DNA of 64,000 nucleotides from positions 617,642,476-617,706,475 of the forward strand of contig NC_081408.1 of NCBI RefSeq assembly GCF_030272615.1. Direction: 5' to 3'. The DNA is from Cryptomeria japonica. Its lineage: Eukaryota > Streptophyta > Pinopsida > Cupressales > Cupressaceae. Both the position numbers and the translations under genes were made by a program. The notes under the pieces are model-generated. The model saw only the letters and a program-made list of their open reading frames with translations, did not search any database and was not told the DNA's origin. Shown here in pieces: positions 10,661 through 22,272 of the stretch (position 1 is the first letter of the stretch; each line of letters opens with the position of its first letter).

Positions 10661-13600
10661 TTACAAGTCCTTTTCAGTATCAACGACCTCTTCAGTTTGT
10701 TGCTCCTCTATAGCATCTTCTAACTACTCTGGGATTCCTTCTTCTTGCACCGCATACTTCTTGGTCCACTCTTGGAACATGTCATCAGTAGGCCATGAGA
10801 AGCTAACAATTTTTTCCTTCAACTTAACTAACCTTTTCCAAGAGTTTATCACTTTATTAACCTCTGAATTCAAAAAGCCATAGTGTGACTTTATCTTTTC
10901 TATTTCTTCAACTGTCTTGACAAATAGGGATGTGTCATCTGTATTAATGATTCCATTCACCCTTAGAGACAAGTGAGCTCCTAATTCATCAAGCCATGCT
11001 TGTTTGTCTTTTAGCTGATTTGGATTAACAAAAACCCCAGGAAATAATTCAAACTTGTGCTCAGTATATTCTTTCTTATACAAGTTGATTTTCCTCTCTA
11101 TACCAACTATTCCTTCTATCAGCTTTGTCATTCCTTTTTCCATTTCACAAGTGGATTTAATAATGGCATCCGATCCTACCTCATCATAGGATGCACACAT
11201 AGGATCTAGATCCACTTCCCTAGGCATCCACTTATACAAAATTGGCTCCAGAATAGCCTTGTCTTCATTCAACTCATTCCAAATATCAATAATCTTCTTC
11301 ATGCTATTGTGCACCATGGAAGATCCTATTGTGACAGCAAAGCTCAAAATTGTGGCCTTTACCTTTTCCTCATATTTATTTGCAAATAGGACTTGAGCCC
11401 GTTTTAACTTCTCCAATTCATGCTGAATGGTCTCAACTGGTTGAAAACTAGAAGGCATAGGAGAAGGGGGAAATTTGATGATGGGACTAGTGGATGGAGG
11501 TTGTGCAAGAGAAGAAGCTGTCATTAGAGTAGAGGACTCACCTTAATTGTACTGTCCTACCAATTGACGCTTCAATTCAGCAATGATGTTATCTCGGTTA
11601 GCTATTCCTTCTTTGGCCTTATTATAAGCCTTCAAGATTATTTCTAATTTCAGGTCGAGATTAGATTTCTCCTTTGCTTCCTTTTCTGCCACTGCTACAC
11701 TAAATTTTGTAGTTTCTAAAACTGTGCTAGCAGCCTCTACCACCCCTATATCTTGAACTCTTTTTACTATCATGCCTCCTAGAAAACTAAATCCTGAGGT
11801 ATCCTTCCTTCTTCTACTTTCATCCCTCTTTAGGGACCATATGACCAGAGCAACATTATCTTTTCTGAATGTCACTCCCTCCATAGGCTTGGTCTCTTTC
11901 CTGACTGCTTCAAGTACCAAGGCATCTACTATATCCCATTCAAGGAGGAGTAGAACACAAACCTTTGACACTATTTCCCTTCCTTCTTTAGGAGTGATGG
12001 CTTTAAATTCAGCCATCATTTCTTTTTTAATTTCTTCCTCCACTAAGGTTGTCTCTTTGTGAGGCTACTCACTCATTCTCTTTTCACACCTTACCTTGAA
12101 TTGTCTAATGTTTTGTTTCCATACAAATTGCATGAAGGCCCCTGTTGTGACAAAATTGTTGTCAGCTAGGAACTCTTCACTAGATTGCTTGATAGTCGGG
12201 TCTAACTCTTTCCCTTTGAACTCATCTTCAGTTAAGTTCATCTCAGCACTAGGTGGCTCTTCTGGCATTCCCTCTTGCATCTCTTCATAGGTGTAAGCAA
12301 TCTCTCCAGGGCTTCCTAACTACAACAATTGTTCTGCTACTACTTGTTCATCTCCTATATGGATAGGGGAATTAGATGGAGAGTACAGAGGTTAACCTAT
12401 TTGCACTTCTTTCCCCACCCTTTGCCATTTAGGGGATTCTTGGATGTCAATGAAATCTTCAATTATTCTCTTCCCTCTTGAAGTGGAGGGCTCACTTGTT
12501 ACTGGCATCAATACACTATATCTTGGCTTTTTAGGCATGACATAATCACCGGGAGGGATGGCTTTAGCAAATCCAGACCCTTTTTGTATCCCACCCACTT
12601 TTCTTTCATCAATTCTTGCTCATCCAAACTGAATTCATTCCTCATTAGGTCCTCAGGGAAATGAAATTGGTGTGGCCTACCTTTGCATACTGCTCTCTTC
12701 CTGAACATGTCATTGAAAAAATCCTCAGGGTCAGCAAACCTGGTTACTGCAGTAGACAACCTATATGGTTGAAAAAAGTCATCAAAGAATTTCCAACCAC
12801 CTTTGGTGATCACGAATTGATGGGCCATGGTAGCAGTTGGGAATATAGTCCCTTTACCCCTATTTGTTAGCTTTGCCTCTTGCACACCTCCAATTTACCT
12901 TAGGACCTCTGCAATTCCTATCTTCAGTGGGACTTGATAAGGCAATAAATATGGAGTTCCTCTGAAACCATAAACTCTGAAAACTATAGAAACAGGGTAC
13001 AAATACATATCACCCTAATTCTGGACAATCTTAATACCTTCAGCAAACTCCTTAGGCCCGAGGAACTCCAAAAGAGCCTTTGGGATCCTAAGGTTCTATG
13101 GGCATAAAAGAATCCTAAGCCTAGATGAAAAGCATGTATCAAACTTCAAGTAACTAGCATCCTCTCCATCCCAAGACAAAATTGTGCTCCATAGTTGCAC
13201 AGGCATCTCCTCACCTTCCTTTTCTTTGACCAAGTCCATTTCCTTAGCAAAATAATCAGCTCCTTTGAACAAGAATATGTACATTAGAAGAGAATACCAT
13301 CCAAAAGTCCTATCCACCTTACCTTTTTATATCCCTACCAGCCCTGTATGAATTGCATCAGTGAGGTAAGGTGCATAATCAAATGTTACTGCTAGAGAGG
13401 GGTTCAAAATTGGTGCCATCATTAACATATAATGGGTTGGCATGGTTGTTTCAACATCTTCCCCAAGGATTTGACATAGTGACCAATACATACCTTTGGC
13501 CCTTAAAGTGACCAAATTCAAGGAGAAGGGTTCCATGGTGCTAGGGCCCACTACAGTTAACCCTCCTATTTTAACAAAAAAATCCTTCAAAGGGCCACTC

Positions 13601-14110
13601 CTAAGGTGCTCTCTCTGCACATTATAAACCTGGGCCAATGTTTCAAAATCAATAGGCTCTAATAAATTTGATGCCTCACTTAGCTTAAAAACATTCCTGA
13701 ACTCATCATCATTCATCTGTATCAGGGCTCCTCCATTGACATTCCTCACACATCTAGCAACATGATCATAATTGTGTGCGATCTGGTTTAGTAAGTCTAC
13801 ATCCATAAAAACCCTAGGGACTATGAGCTTCCCCACATCTAGTTCCCATATGCTATTCATTGGGGCACTGGCATGTCTCTGACCGAATCCCACTTTAAAA
13901 AGACCCAGCCCTAAAATCCTTATTTGTGAATCCCTTAACCATCTACCTTTGTCATACAAACCATCTCCAATCCTTAGACAAGGGGCCTTAGGAACCAATT
14001 CTTTGATTTTGGCTGCAACATTCGTGGACATGGTCAATTGTTCCAGGAAATCATCACATGTTTCTATCTTGATAAATTACCTTCCTTGTGAAATCCCTTC
14101 TTGGTGCCAT
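10661..14110 (-). pseudogene. LTR-internal ORF, 5' LTR copy (unknown protein)
   Basis: This runs from the ATG at 14110 to a TAA at 10661, about 1,150 codons. Recognisable segments in order are GDGLYDKGRWLRDSQI, MNSIWELDVGKLIVPRVF, VYGFRGTPYLLPYQ, TMAHQFVITKGGWKFFDDFF, a charged helical stretch (12043-11543), and a C-terminal region with ERKINLYKKEY and a predicted helical bundle. Breaks are a 2-base loss near 14059, a frame change near 12580, and in-frame TAA or TAG near 13325, 13094, 13015, 12897, 12390, 12321, 12064, 11542 and 10724. I recognise no catalytic motif. A diverged relative lies at 58807-61939. It might be an accessory or gag-like protein; this is unproven. Confidence 0.55.
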
Positions 14111-14439
14111 CCCATTAATGCAATTATATCGATTGACATTCAAACAAAATTCTGATAAGGCAAGCATAGAGAAAGTACCGATTTTCAAACTATAACTAGC
14201 AAGCAAGAAATAAAAAACCTATTATTTGCCCAAAGAAATTCGCTCTTCACCAGCTCCTCTGCAACAAACTCATCGAATTGGTGCCAATATTCATTTGATG
14301 TGGACCTTAATATAGAAACTTGTCATTGAATTGAGACATTAATCCCGCATGCTTCTGCCATCAACTCAGAATTGAATTCGCAAATTGAATTCAAAAATGG
14401 GCTCCAATGGATCACAAGTTTTTCGAGTATTTCCTTGTT

Positions 14440-15660
14440 TCATTTTTTCGCCATTTTGTAGAGTTTAAAACCCTCACACCTTTCCTTTGTGAAGCAATTC
14501 CATTCATCGGATCCTTGGAAACTTGCACTACCTTTACTTCCCCTGGTCCTTCTGTGTTAGTAACTGGCCCCACCTTCCTTTCGCTACTTCATGAAAGGTA
14601 AACCTTGTGCACTTCGATCATGCGAAACAACGCTATCCGTTCGATCAATTACCACTCACTCAATCTTTACAGCTGATGGTGACCACCAATATTCTCTACT
14701 AACCGCACACAACCATCACTGCTAGCGGTTTTCGCCACTTCGTGAATGCTAACCACCTTGCATCTTCGGTCTGCGAAACAACACCCATCGTTGGATCCAC
14801 CTCGAGATGTACACCATTTAACGTACTCAAACCTTTAAAGTGGTCCCTCGGCTTGGAAACCACTTGCTTTGTTTCATCACCAATGAATGAATGTTATGTG
14901 TCAGTCGACTATTGACTCAGATAACTCCATCGGGCTCCATTCTAGGGCCACCACATATTTTACTTTACCATTTTTTAACACAACTACCGGTTAAATCAAA
15001 GTGGGCCCTCAACAATCCTTTGGAGCCACGTGCATCTAACAACTCACCACTTCTCCCAACGGAGCAACCCATCTGTCCTGCCATGTCATCCATCATGTGA
15101 CGGCCACATCATTTTGCTACTTCATGAACAGTAATCTTCATTTGATTTGACGCTGCGAATTAACGCGAACCATCCGATCAATTACCACTTGATCGGTCTT
15201 TAAAACCATGAGCCGCTTATCCTTTGGGCCTACCAACCCTTTCGCTACTTCATAGACTTTAAACCTCAGGCAACTCTTCTTCATGAAGCAATGACACTCG
15301 TTAGATCTTTGGAAACTGCTTGTCTATTAACCTCTTCATAACCACCTTGCCCGGGCCCTCCACCTTTTCGCTACTTCGTGAAAGGTAAAACACGAACATC
15401 TTTCGGCTGCGAATCTATGCACACCATTGGATCAACTCCACACTGATCATCCTTTAACCAAAGGAACTGCTTACCTCTGGGACCTGCCAACTCTTTCGCT
15501 ATTTCGTAGAGGATAAATAACATGCATCTTGGGCTAGCAAAGCAACATGAGCCATTGGATCCAATACAAGATGCATTCCTTTTAGCTGACAAACAATCCT
15601 TTGGCCAGCCCTGCTTACCCTTTTCGCCACTTTGCGAATGCTAAACTATAGGCATCTTCT
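14440..15660. repeat. Diverged ~127-bp modules in T1 5' LTR
   Basis: Cores resembling TTTCGCTACTTCGTGAAAGG lie near 14447, 14576, 14728, 15111, 15236, 15362, 15496 and 15618. Spacings are 122-152 bp, with one gap of about three units. The right-hand five units line up along most of their length. The 15236 unit is the one missing from the 3' LTR, so unit number still changes between the two LTRs. Confidence 0.65.
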
Positions 15661-16002
15661 TCCAGCGAAACAACACACACTGTAGGATCAACTGTGACTT
15701 GCATGATTGTTAAGAAGCTTGACCAAGATTAAGACAAGACATAGGCAAAGGCGTAAAAATTGAAAATATATTTAAAACCCGCCTAGGGAAAACCTAAAGG
15801 GGGGGACACTTTCATGATAGAGTGACCCTTCCACTTAAGTGGAAAAAGTAAATAGAATGCGGGAAATTAAAAAGGGGATAAGGCAACTTCTTAAACCCTC
15901 GAACCTAAAACCCAGAGGCAACATGAAGGGTATATGTATACCATTTCACACCTTAAAGAGCCAGAGAACAATATTATCCAAAAATTTAAAATAGTGATAA
16001 CA

Positions 16003-17790
16003 AGTCCTACCTTCCTCTTTCATGCATCCATTATCTTCCACATCTACTCATCCTCATCCTTATCCATGCAAACTATTCCAAAAATTCAAAATAAAAAATC
16101 AAACAAAAAAAAATACAAAAAAAAAATTCAAAAAAAAAGTAAAGAAAAATCATTTCATCCAATGGTGAAAACCACTCCTTGTGGTGCCTTGGGTAAGTAC
16201 CATGATGTAAACTTATCAAACAAGCATCATGCATAATCCCCTCATCCCCCTGCACTCTACAATTGGGGGCAAGCTTCATCCATGCAATCCTCCCATCCAT
16301 CTACATCGTATCTAAGTCCATTCTCCTTTCATATCTTTGATCTTGAACATCCTATCCATATCCTCCATCTCATATCCCTCATCCTATGAAAATGAATCGC
16401 CCATCCCTATCCTTCATCTTGATCATATAGAGGTAAAATAATGTATATGCAGGCACGGTTTGCAAAACACAAGCCTTAATCCTCTACCATCCATATGCAT
16501 TACACATTATCCTTCCACCTCATACATCTTTATCCACCATCCTTGCATCTTTAATTCCACTACCTCTAGTGTGGGGCATTGCACTCATTTGCAACATAGT
16601 CCTTGGGTCTCCACCATCTTACCTTCCATCCACTTGATCCATCTATCCAAACAATAACTCCCTCCTTCCATTTGTCCATCCTCTTACCAATCCTTGGTTC
16701 TCCTCCTTGTCATTGGTTCCATTCAATCAAATTCTATCCACCAATCCACCCCATCCAATCCAATATCTAATCTAATCCTATCTTATCTAATCATATTCTC
16801 CATCTCTTCCAATTCAATTATTAATCCCATCCCTAATCCAATCCTATTCAATCATCCATCCCCCTTTTCATCCTATCTAATCATTTATCCTTCTTCCAAT
16901 CCTATCCAATCCATCAAACTGAGCTTGCACTGACTTGTTCCTAATCCAAGCACCCATCCATACTTTTCTAATAAAATCCAAGTGGCAATCCTCTCATCTA
17001 TAGATCTTGCACATCCAATTTGTATTTTGTCATCCATCAATCTATCCACACTGCCCATCAGGATGAATCCTTCTCATGTCTGGCAGTTCATCCAAATCCA
17101 TCACCTGCCCATCAGATGTATCCTTCCCTAGTCCGACAGTTTATCCAAATCCAAGTCCTAATCTTGGAAATAGATGTCAGTTGGTCATGTGCATTTCTTT
17201 TGCATGCTTGAGCTTTTTTATTTTGTTTTCATCTTGTGTCCTAGGACTATACTTGTTCAGGACCGCCTTGATCATCCTATATCTTGGTATGTCTTGGCTG
17301 GTGTATAATGGGGCATAGTTTTCATGGCATGGTATGTTTGAAGGTCTTCCTTGTATGAACTGACAACCCTACATTAATGTTTATCAATACTTGCATGATT
17401 GTGTGCAAGGCATTCCTATTTGATTGAGCGTCAGTCCATGCATTAGATCTTCATATCATCCTGGTTCTTGTAATCAGTGGTGTAGACTATCCATGGCAAT
17501 ATCAAATCTAGGTTTTGTCTCTATACTTGCTCAACAAGAAATCTAGTCCAATTATCATTTCTTTGTCTCATTTCATTCACAACACTCCAATCCATCCTAT
17601 TTCCCTCTTTCATTATCTTCATCCTTTCATCACTCATTCTTCTAATTCCATTTCGAGAACACACCCATGTTCTTCGAACTCGCATGTCTTCCTCATCTCA
17701 TGACTAGGGCATCATGCTACCAATCCTTATCCTTTTCTTCCACTATGTTTATTCTTCTTTGATATAACATCATTTCATGACAAAATATCA
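16003..17790 (+). mobile_element. Element P internal 3' region, pyrimidine-rich
   Basis: The plus strand is strongly C/T-rich with many CCATCC and CCAATCC words. No convincing gene is present; short open frames here are composition effects. A poly-A-like tract is near 16085-16155. The same purine/pyrimidine bias is seen in B at 32400-33150 on the other strand, and the region leads into a polypurine tract and LTR, so I read it as the 3' internal part of an LTR element. T1 interrupts it at 16002. Confidence 0.5.
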
Positions 17791-17803
17791 AAGAGGGGCA
17801 AAA
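17791..17803 (+). other. Polypurine tract of element P
   Basis: AAGAGGGGCAAAA directly precedes an LTR beginning TGTTGACACC. Element B has the same tract before its 3' LTR (TGTAGACACC) on the minus strand, so P and B use the same terminal signals. Confidence 0.7.
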
Positions 17804-18760
17804 TGTTGACACCTAAAATTAATATTTAATTAATTTAAGCCTCCCACCATAATTAATTGACTTAATTGTGTTATCCTTATTCTTCTCAGTATTAATTAAA
17901 TCTAATTTAATTAATTATATCAATATTGTCCAATAATTAATTTATCAAATAAATTAATTACTCCTCTATTCTTCTAAAGTCCCTCCAATAATTATTTCCT
18001 CTAAACCCACTCAGTTAATTCATTTTAATTAATTTAGTCATGTGATTCCTACAAATCACTTTTCCTAATCCCACTCAACCTAATTAATTCTTCTAGAATC
18101 TCTCATAATCATGCTTATCATTATCCCTCATTTTTTAATTCCTACTCATGTCACATCAACATTGAGCCTCTCAAAGAAATTCAAATTTCTTTGAATCCCT
18201 CAATGCATCCTTATTTTGGAATTTTTAATTCCTCAAGTTTGAAATTCAAATTTCTCCCCCCTTTTTTCCAAGGAATTTTATATTCCTATTTATTTTCCCA
18301 AGGCACCCTTGATCCATGCCTTCTATCTCAAATCAATCTCAACCCTCCATAAGGAAATAAATCTTGACCCTCCATTGGCCTTCTCCAATCCATAAATTGG
18401 AGCCTATTCTCCTCACAATATATCCACTTCTCATATGTTGTCATGTTGTTCATTTCTCTTCTATCTTCTTCTCATCATGCCCTCATAATCCTTCAATCAT
18501 CTAATCCAATTCATCTTATCCATCCAAAACCAATCCAATAATCCTATCAAAATCCTATCAAATCCATTAGTCTTGTTGAGTAGAGGAGAGCAACCACATC
18601 AAGCAATCTAGGAGCAAATCAACATCACATTTGAGGCATTTGGGTGCACTTCAACTTCATCCAAGCTCTATTAAGGAAGAAGGTAAAAGCAAGGTATAAT
18701 TGGGTTTTATTGCATTGTTTGTGTTTCATGCTTTATTGCTTGTCTATTTGCAATCCAACC
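17804..18760 (+). repeat. Element P 3' LTR
   Basis: It starts TGTTGACACCTAAAATTAAT just after the polypurine tract. A TATA-like CATAAATTGG lies at 18391-18400, matching the CTATAAATTGG of the B LTR. The right edge is not exact: the LTR must end before the H1 RNase H reading frame, which resumes by about 18780. No coding content seen. Confidence 0.5.
18391..18400 (+). promoter_or_regulatory. TATA-like box of the P LTR
   Basis: CATAAATTGG occurs here in an LTR. Element B has CTATAAATTGG in the same relative zone of both its LTRs, which supports a conserved core promoter. Confidence 0.35.
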
Positions 18761-18779
18761 ATCTTATTATCCTTCCAAA

Positions 18780-19808
18780 ACTTTTTCCCCTCTTCACCAA
18801 TTGCTACTAATCTATTAGGGTTCTTGATATGATTTCTGGGGATACTAGAAATATTGAAGGCCTCAGATCCTTCAATTAGATCCCATGCTCTATGCTTGTA
18901 GGACTTGAGAGGGTTGTTCTTTGTGGTTCTCTAATCTCTGACCTGATTTACAACCAACTCCCTTTTTCCATGCACCATTAGGGATTTGATCCCTCTTCTT
19001 TGTTTTGTTTGGAGACCCAAAATTAAAGCTTCATACCTGGCTATATTATTAGTGCAACAAAAATGAAGTCTGAATGAAAATTAATATTTTTCCCCTCTTG
19101 ACGAAATAAGAAGTACACTCACCCCTGCACCATTCTTGTTCCTTGAGCCATCAAAGAACATATCCCATAGTCCATGCATGTCACTTCTCTCTTTGGATAG
19201 ATTGGGAATAGGGTCTTCCTCTTCATGGATGCAATATGTACCAAGGCCTCTCTCATTGGCCTTCTCTATGGAATTAAACTGAAATAAATTTTCCCACTCA
19301 TCAAGTAGGCAATCAAGGACTTCCTCCAATTGAGTTGCAAGTTCTCTTACTAAAATTCCTTCTTTCTCTTCATGGAGGGTACAATTCATCTTAATAGGTC
19401 TTGGGGTATAGGGCTCTATATGATCATTGACTATAGGCTCAACCCTAATGGTTACTTTGGTGCCATATCTTGTCCTAAACAACATGTGAGACCAATCACA
19501 AGATAGGTAGCCACCTATCTTTGCAATGAATTCCCTAGATAAGAAAATAGAAAAGTGAGCAGGGAGTTCAATCACTAAGATGTCTTTCAATACATTACAA
19601 CCCAACCAGGAATGCAATGTTAGATTTAAATCCCTAATGACCCCCATAGTCTAAACTGATATGCCATCAAGTTGCACCACCCCTCTTTTTATAGGCTCAT
19701 ACTTGATACGTAGACATTTAGTCACTCCCTTAGGCATAACTGAACTACTAGCCCCACTATCTATCATGCAATTATGAAAATTTTTATCTCCTATGATTAA
19801 TGACAGAT
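18780..19808 (-). pseudogene. H1 protease to upstream RNase H fragment (Tat-like Gypsy)
   Basis: Read on the minus strand from 19808: a protease start with CMIDSGASSSVMP and an intact DSG, a TAG near 19649, then a 188-aa open piece (19647-19081). This contains REFIAKIGGYL, a linker and the RNase H start LWDMFFDGSRNKNG. RNase H continues without a polypeptide break through CTNNIARYEAL, SLMVHGKRELVVNQ and NISSIPRN to about 18780. The third catalytic Asp (GDSEL in relatives) reads GKREL here, so the nuclease would be inactive. A is inserted at 19808; the frame resumes at 46642. Confidence 0.8.
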
Positions 19809-21058
19809 TGTAGTGTCATAAAATTGTGAGCCTATCATTTTTGAACTGCAATAGGGTCCTCACGCATGCGAACTCAAATCCTCTAGCCTAATCAAAGACT
19901 AGAGAGTGCTCGGCTTGCAAAAACAACTTCTTCCTTGGCCTCTGCATCACCCCAACTGCATTGTGCCCTAGAGAGAGGGGTAGGATAGGGGGGTGATGCC
20001 ACTGTCCCTCCTTGGATAGGGGCATGGTGCCCTTTTCCTCCCAGGATAGGGGTGTGGCACCCCTATTTCGACCCTATTTTTGGGCAAGATCCTTCCTCGA
20101 GCATGCCTTTTGGGTTGTGCCTCGGGTGGGAAACCTCGATGTCGGCGTGTGATAAAATTCAAATCCACCAACATGTATTTAAGGGGAATTCGTCCTCTCA
20201 TTTGCATAAGTGGAAGTTTCATAAGTTGTATAGGTCGAAGTTGGAGAGATTCAAGTTGCATAAGCGATCAGGCATTCAAGCATTCTTTTCTAGCATTGAG
20301 CATTCTCAAGTCTCTCTTCAAGGCTAGGTATTGCATTCAAGTCAAGGATTCAACCATTGAAGAGGAGATCTCTTTCAATATTCAATTCCACACAAGAATT
20401 TCTATCAACATTACTACTACAACCTCCCTTGAGGTGATTTACAATTCAGTCTTTCATTTAAATCTACATGCAAGTAGTTTCTTTCATTACTTGGTTAATT
20501 CCAAAACTGGGGTTTGACCTAAAGGTAAACCCCCAATCTGAACACATTTCCCTCTCTTTTTTGTGTGTAGGTTGCAGGTGTGCAACTATACTTTTGGATT
20601 CGGGCTTCATTTGTAGAGGCAGAAAAACCATTTTTCATTTTGCGGATTTTTCAGAGGACCATGTATATTCTCGCCACGGTTTGGACAAGTTTTCGTTAAA
20701 TTCACAAGGTAACTTTGTCTCGACATTTTACTGCAAAATCCAGGTGCACAATTTCATCCCATATTCTGATCTCAAGTTATAATCGATTCTTTGTCACTTT
20801 TTCACTACATAATTTAATCATTTTCCTTTCCAAATCAAACAAGGAAGAAGGGATCACCCTAACATTCTCAATTCATTCAAAATTTAATCCATCAACTTTG
20901 TGTGGAGATTGAATCTAGTGAATTATCTCATCCCTTATCTTCCTAATGTAATGGTGAAAAGTGCTTGAAGGATAATCAATAGTGAAACTCTCATCTCTCT
21001 TTGAGTGAAAGGGTTGTTTTCCTCTTGATCCATCACTCATCATTTTCCCACCATTACA
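19809..21058 (+). repeat. Element A 5' LTR
   Basis: 1,250 bp, from TGTAGTGTCATA to CCACCATTACA. It is preceded by the duplication CAGAT and followed after three bases by the primer binding site. A possible TATA-like TATTTAAGG lies near 20176. Open frames on both strands here (for example 20080-20517) are not conserved in the 3' LTR and are rejected as genes. Confidence 0.88.
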
Positions 21059-21061
21059 TTT

Positions 21062-21079
21062 TGGTGAACCCGACATCTT
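21062..21079 (+). other. Primer binding site of element A
   Basis: TGGTGAACCCGACATCTT starts three bases after the LTR end. B has a close variant (TGGTTAACCCGACATGAAC), so both may prime from the same tRNA. Confidence 0.75.
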
Positions 21080-22272
21080 GCATGCTTTCCTTTGAATAAT
21101 ATTGCATATTTTTTAGTTACAAGTTTCAACTTTCTGCAAACTTAGTGGTTAATTCTTTAAAAACCCTAGTTTTTAAATTAAAATTGAACTTGTGATTTGT
21201 AAAAAATTGCTTGTGGTTATCTTAGATCTGAAAGTTGTTTTGTTTGTCAAATTCAATTTCCTCTTTGTCTTGTTCAATCTATAATTAAAATTTATAAAAT
21301 TAAGAGGTTACTTGTTAAAACCCTAATTTTCAAATATCATATTGAACTTCTGCAAAAAATTGGATTTCAATTTAATTTTCAGATTTCTGCTTGTTCTCAA
21401 ATTTGTCTTCAATCCTACAATTCAAAATTTTCAATTTCCTCTCTTTTTCTCAAAATTCAAATTTCAAAATTAAGTGGTTAGGTCATTAAACCCTAATTTT
21501 AAAAATTAATTGGATTTTGTGTGAATTTCAAATCAATTTTAGTTACATTCAGACTAATGAACATTTTTCAAGGTGTCCCTATCAATTAGGTTTGACCCCT
21601 TTCAAAATTGTGATTCAATCCCTTTGTTTCTTCAAAACCCTAATAGGGTCCTATTTTGACCTTTGTGCCTTCATTTGGCCCATCTAGAGATTGTAAAATT
21701 CGCTAATTTTTTGGGGTTAGCTTTAAAATCATCATAATATCCATCCCTAAAAAATTCAAAAAAAGTTGGTTAGACCTTGTGCATTCTCGCCATGGTCCTT
21801 GGCTTTTTTCCCTAAATTTTGGGAGACTGTTATGACTATATTTAATAGCCTAAATACCAAAGATTGGCCAATTGTATCGATTTTTGATCCCTCTAGATTC
21901 AAAAATACCTTCAAAATTCAACATTGCAACTTTCAAGAAAATTTTTAAAATTAAGAGGTTAATTATAGTCTGCCTTGATTTTAAAGATTCTAATTTTAAA
22001 ATTAAGTGGTATTCCCTTGGCCCTAATTTTAAAATTCCAATTTCCTTTCATTTTTGGAAATTGTGTCATCTTCTTCCTCCAACATAGTTCAAATTGTGTA
22101 ATCATTATTTTCTTGAATTTTGCATCACCCAATTTTGTAAGCTTTGCTCCACAATTCAAAATTAAAATTTTCCCTCTAGTGCATGCATTTTACCACTATT
22201 AGTCCTACCTATCCTATCCCTATTATACAAAGCATTAGAATTAAGGCTTCCCAAGTTTTAATTACCAAGGAG
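21080..22272 (+). other. Element A untranslated leader with diverged repeats
   Basis: An AT-rich leader of about 1.2 kb between primer binding site and gag. It contains diverged copies of a block reading TTAAGTGGTTA, a few bases, then AAACCCTAATTTT, near 21143, 21300 and 21471, with partial copies near 21951 and 21994. No gene is supported. Confidence 0.5.

Larger units (their letters stand above)
1..16002 (-). mobile_element. T1: Tat-like Ty3/Gypsy LTR retrotransposon, cut by the left window edge
   Basis: The minus strand reads, in order: 5' LTR (9779-16002), a primer-binding-site-like sequence, gag, protease, RNase H, RT, a second RNase H, integrase, then the 3' LTR (1-2502 visible). Bases 1-2502 and 13442-16002 are a direct repeat; in a 122-base sample I count 5 differences (about 96% identity). 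The right LTR ends in TGATAACA and the next five bases (AGTCC) would be the target duplication, but its partner lies outside the window. All coding parts carry stops or frameshifts, so this copy is not autonomous now. Assignment to the Tat group rests on the second RNase H and the RT and integrase motifs. Confidence 0.85.
9779..16002 (-). repeat. T1 5' LTR, about 6.2 kb, with internal ORF
   Basis: The right edge (16002) is exact, from comparison with the 3' LTR. The left edge (9779) is inferred from the adjacent primer binding site and a TG terminus, because the matching part of the 3' LTR is off-window. Read on the minus strand it contains a ~1.9-kb leader with 127-bp modules, a ~1,150-codon ORF, then ~0.9 kb without recognisable genes (9779-10660). 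At minimum, 13442-16002 is certainly repeated. Confidence 0.65.

Noticed and set aside
16073-17700. Many short open frames in the pyrimidine-rich stretch
   Set aside because: They are Ser/Pro/His/Ile-rich translations of CCAT and TCC words, on both strands, with no family features.
20080-20517. 145-aa frame in the A 5' LTR with a related 188-aa frame at 44548-45114
   Set aside because: The frames differ in length and content between the two LTR copies and end at LTR features; best explained as chance open frames.
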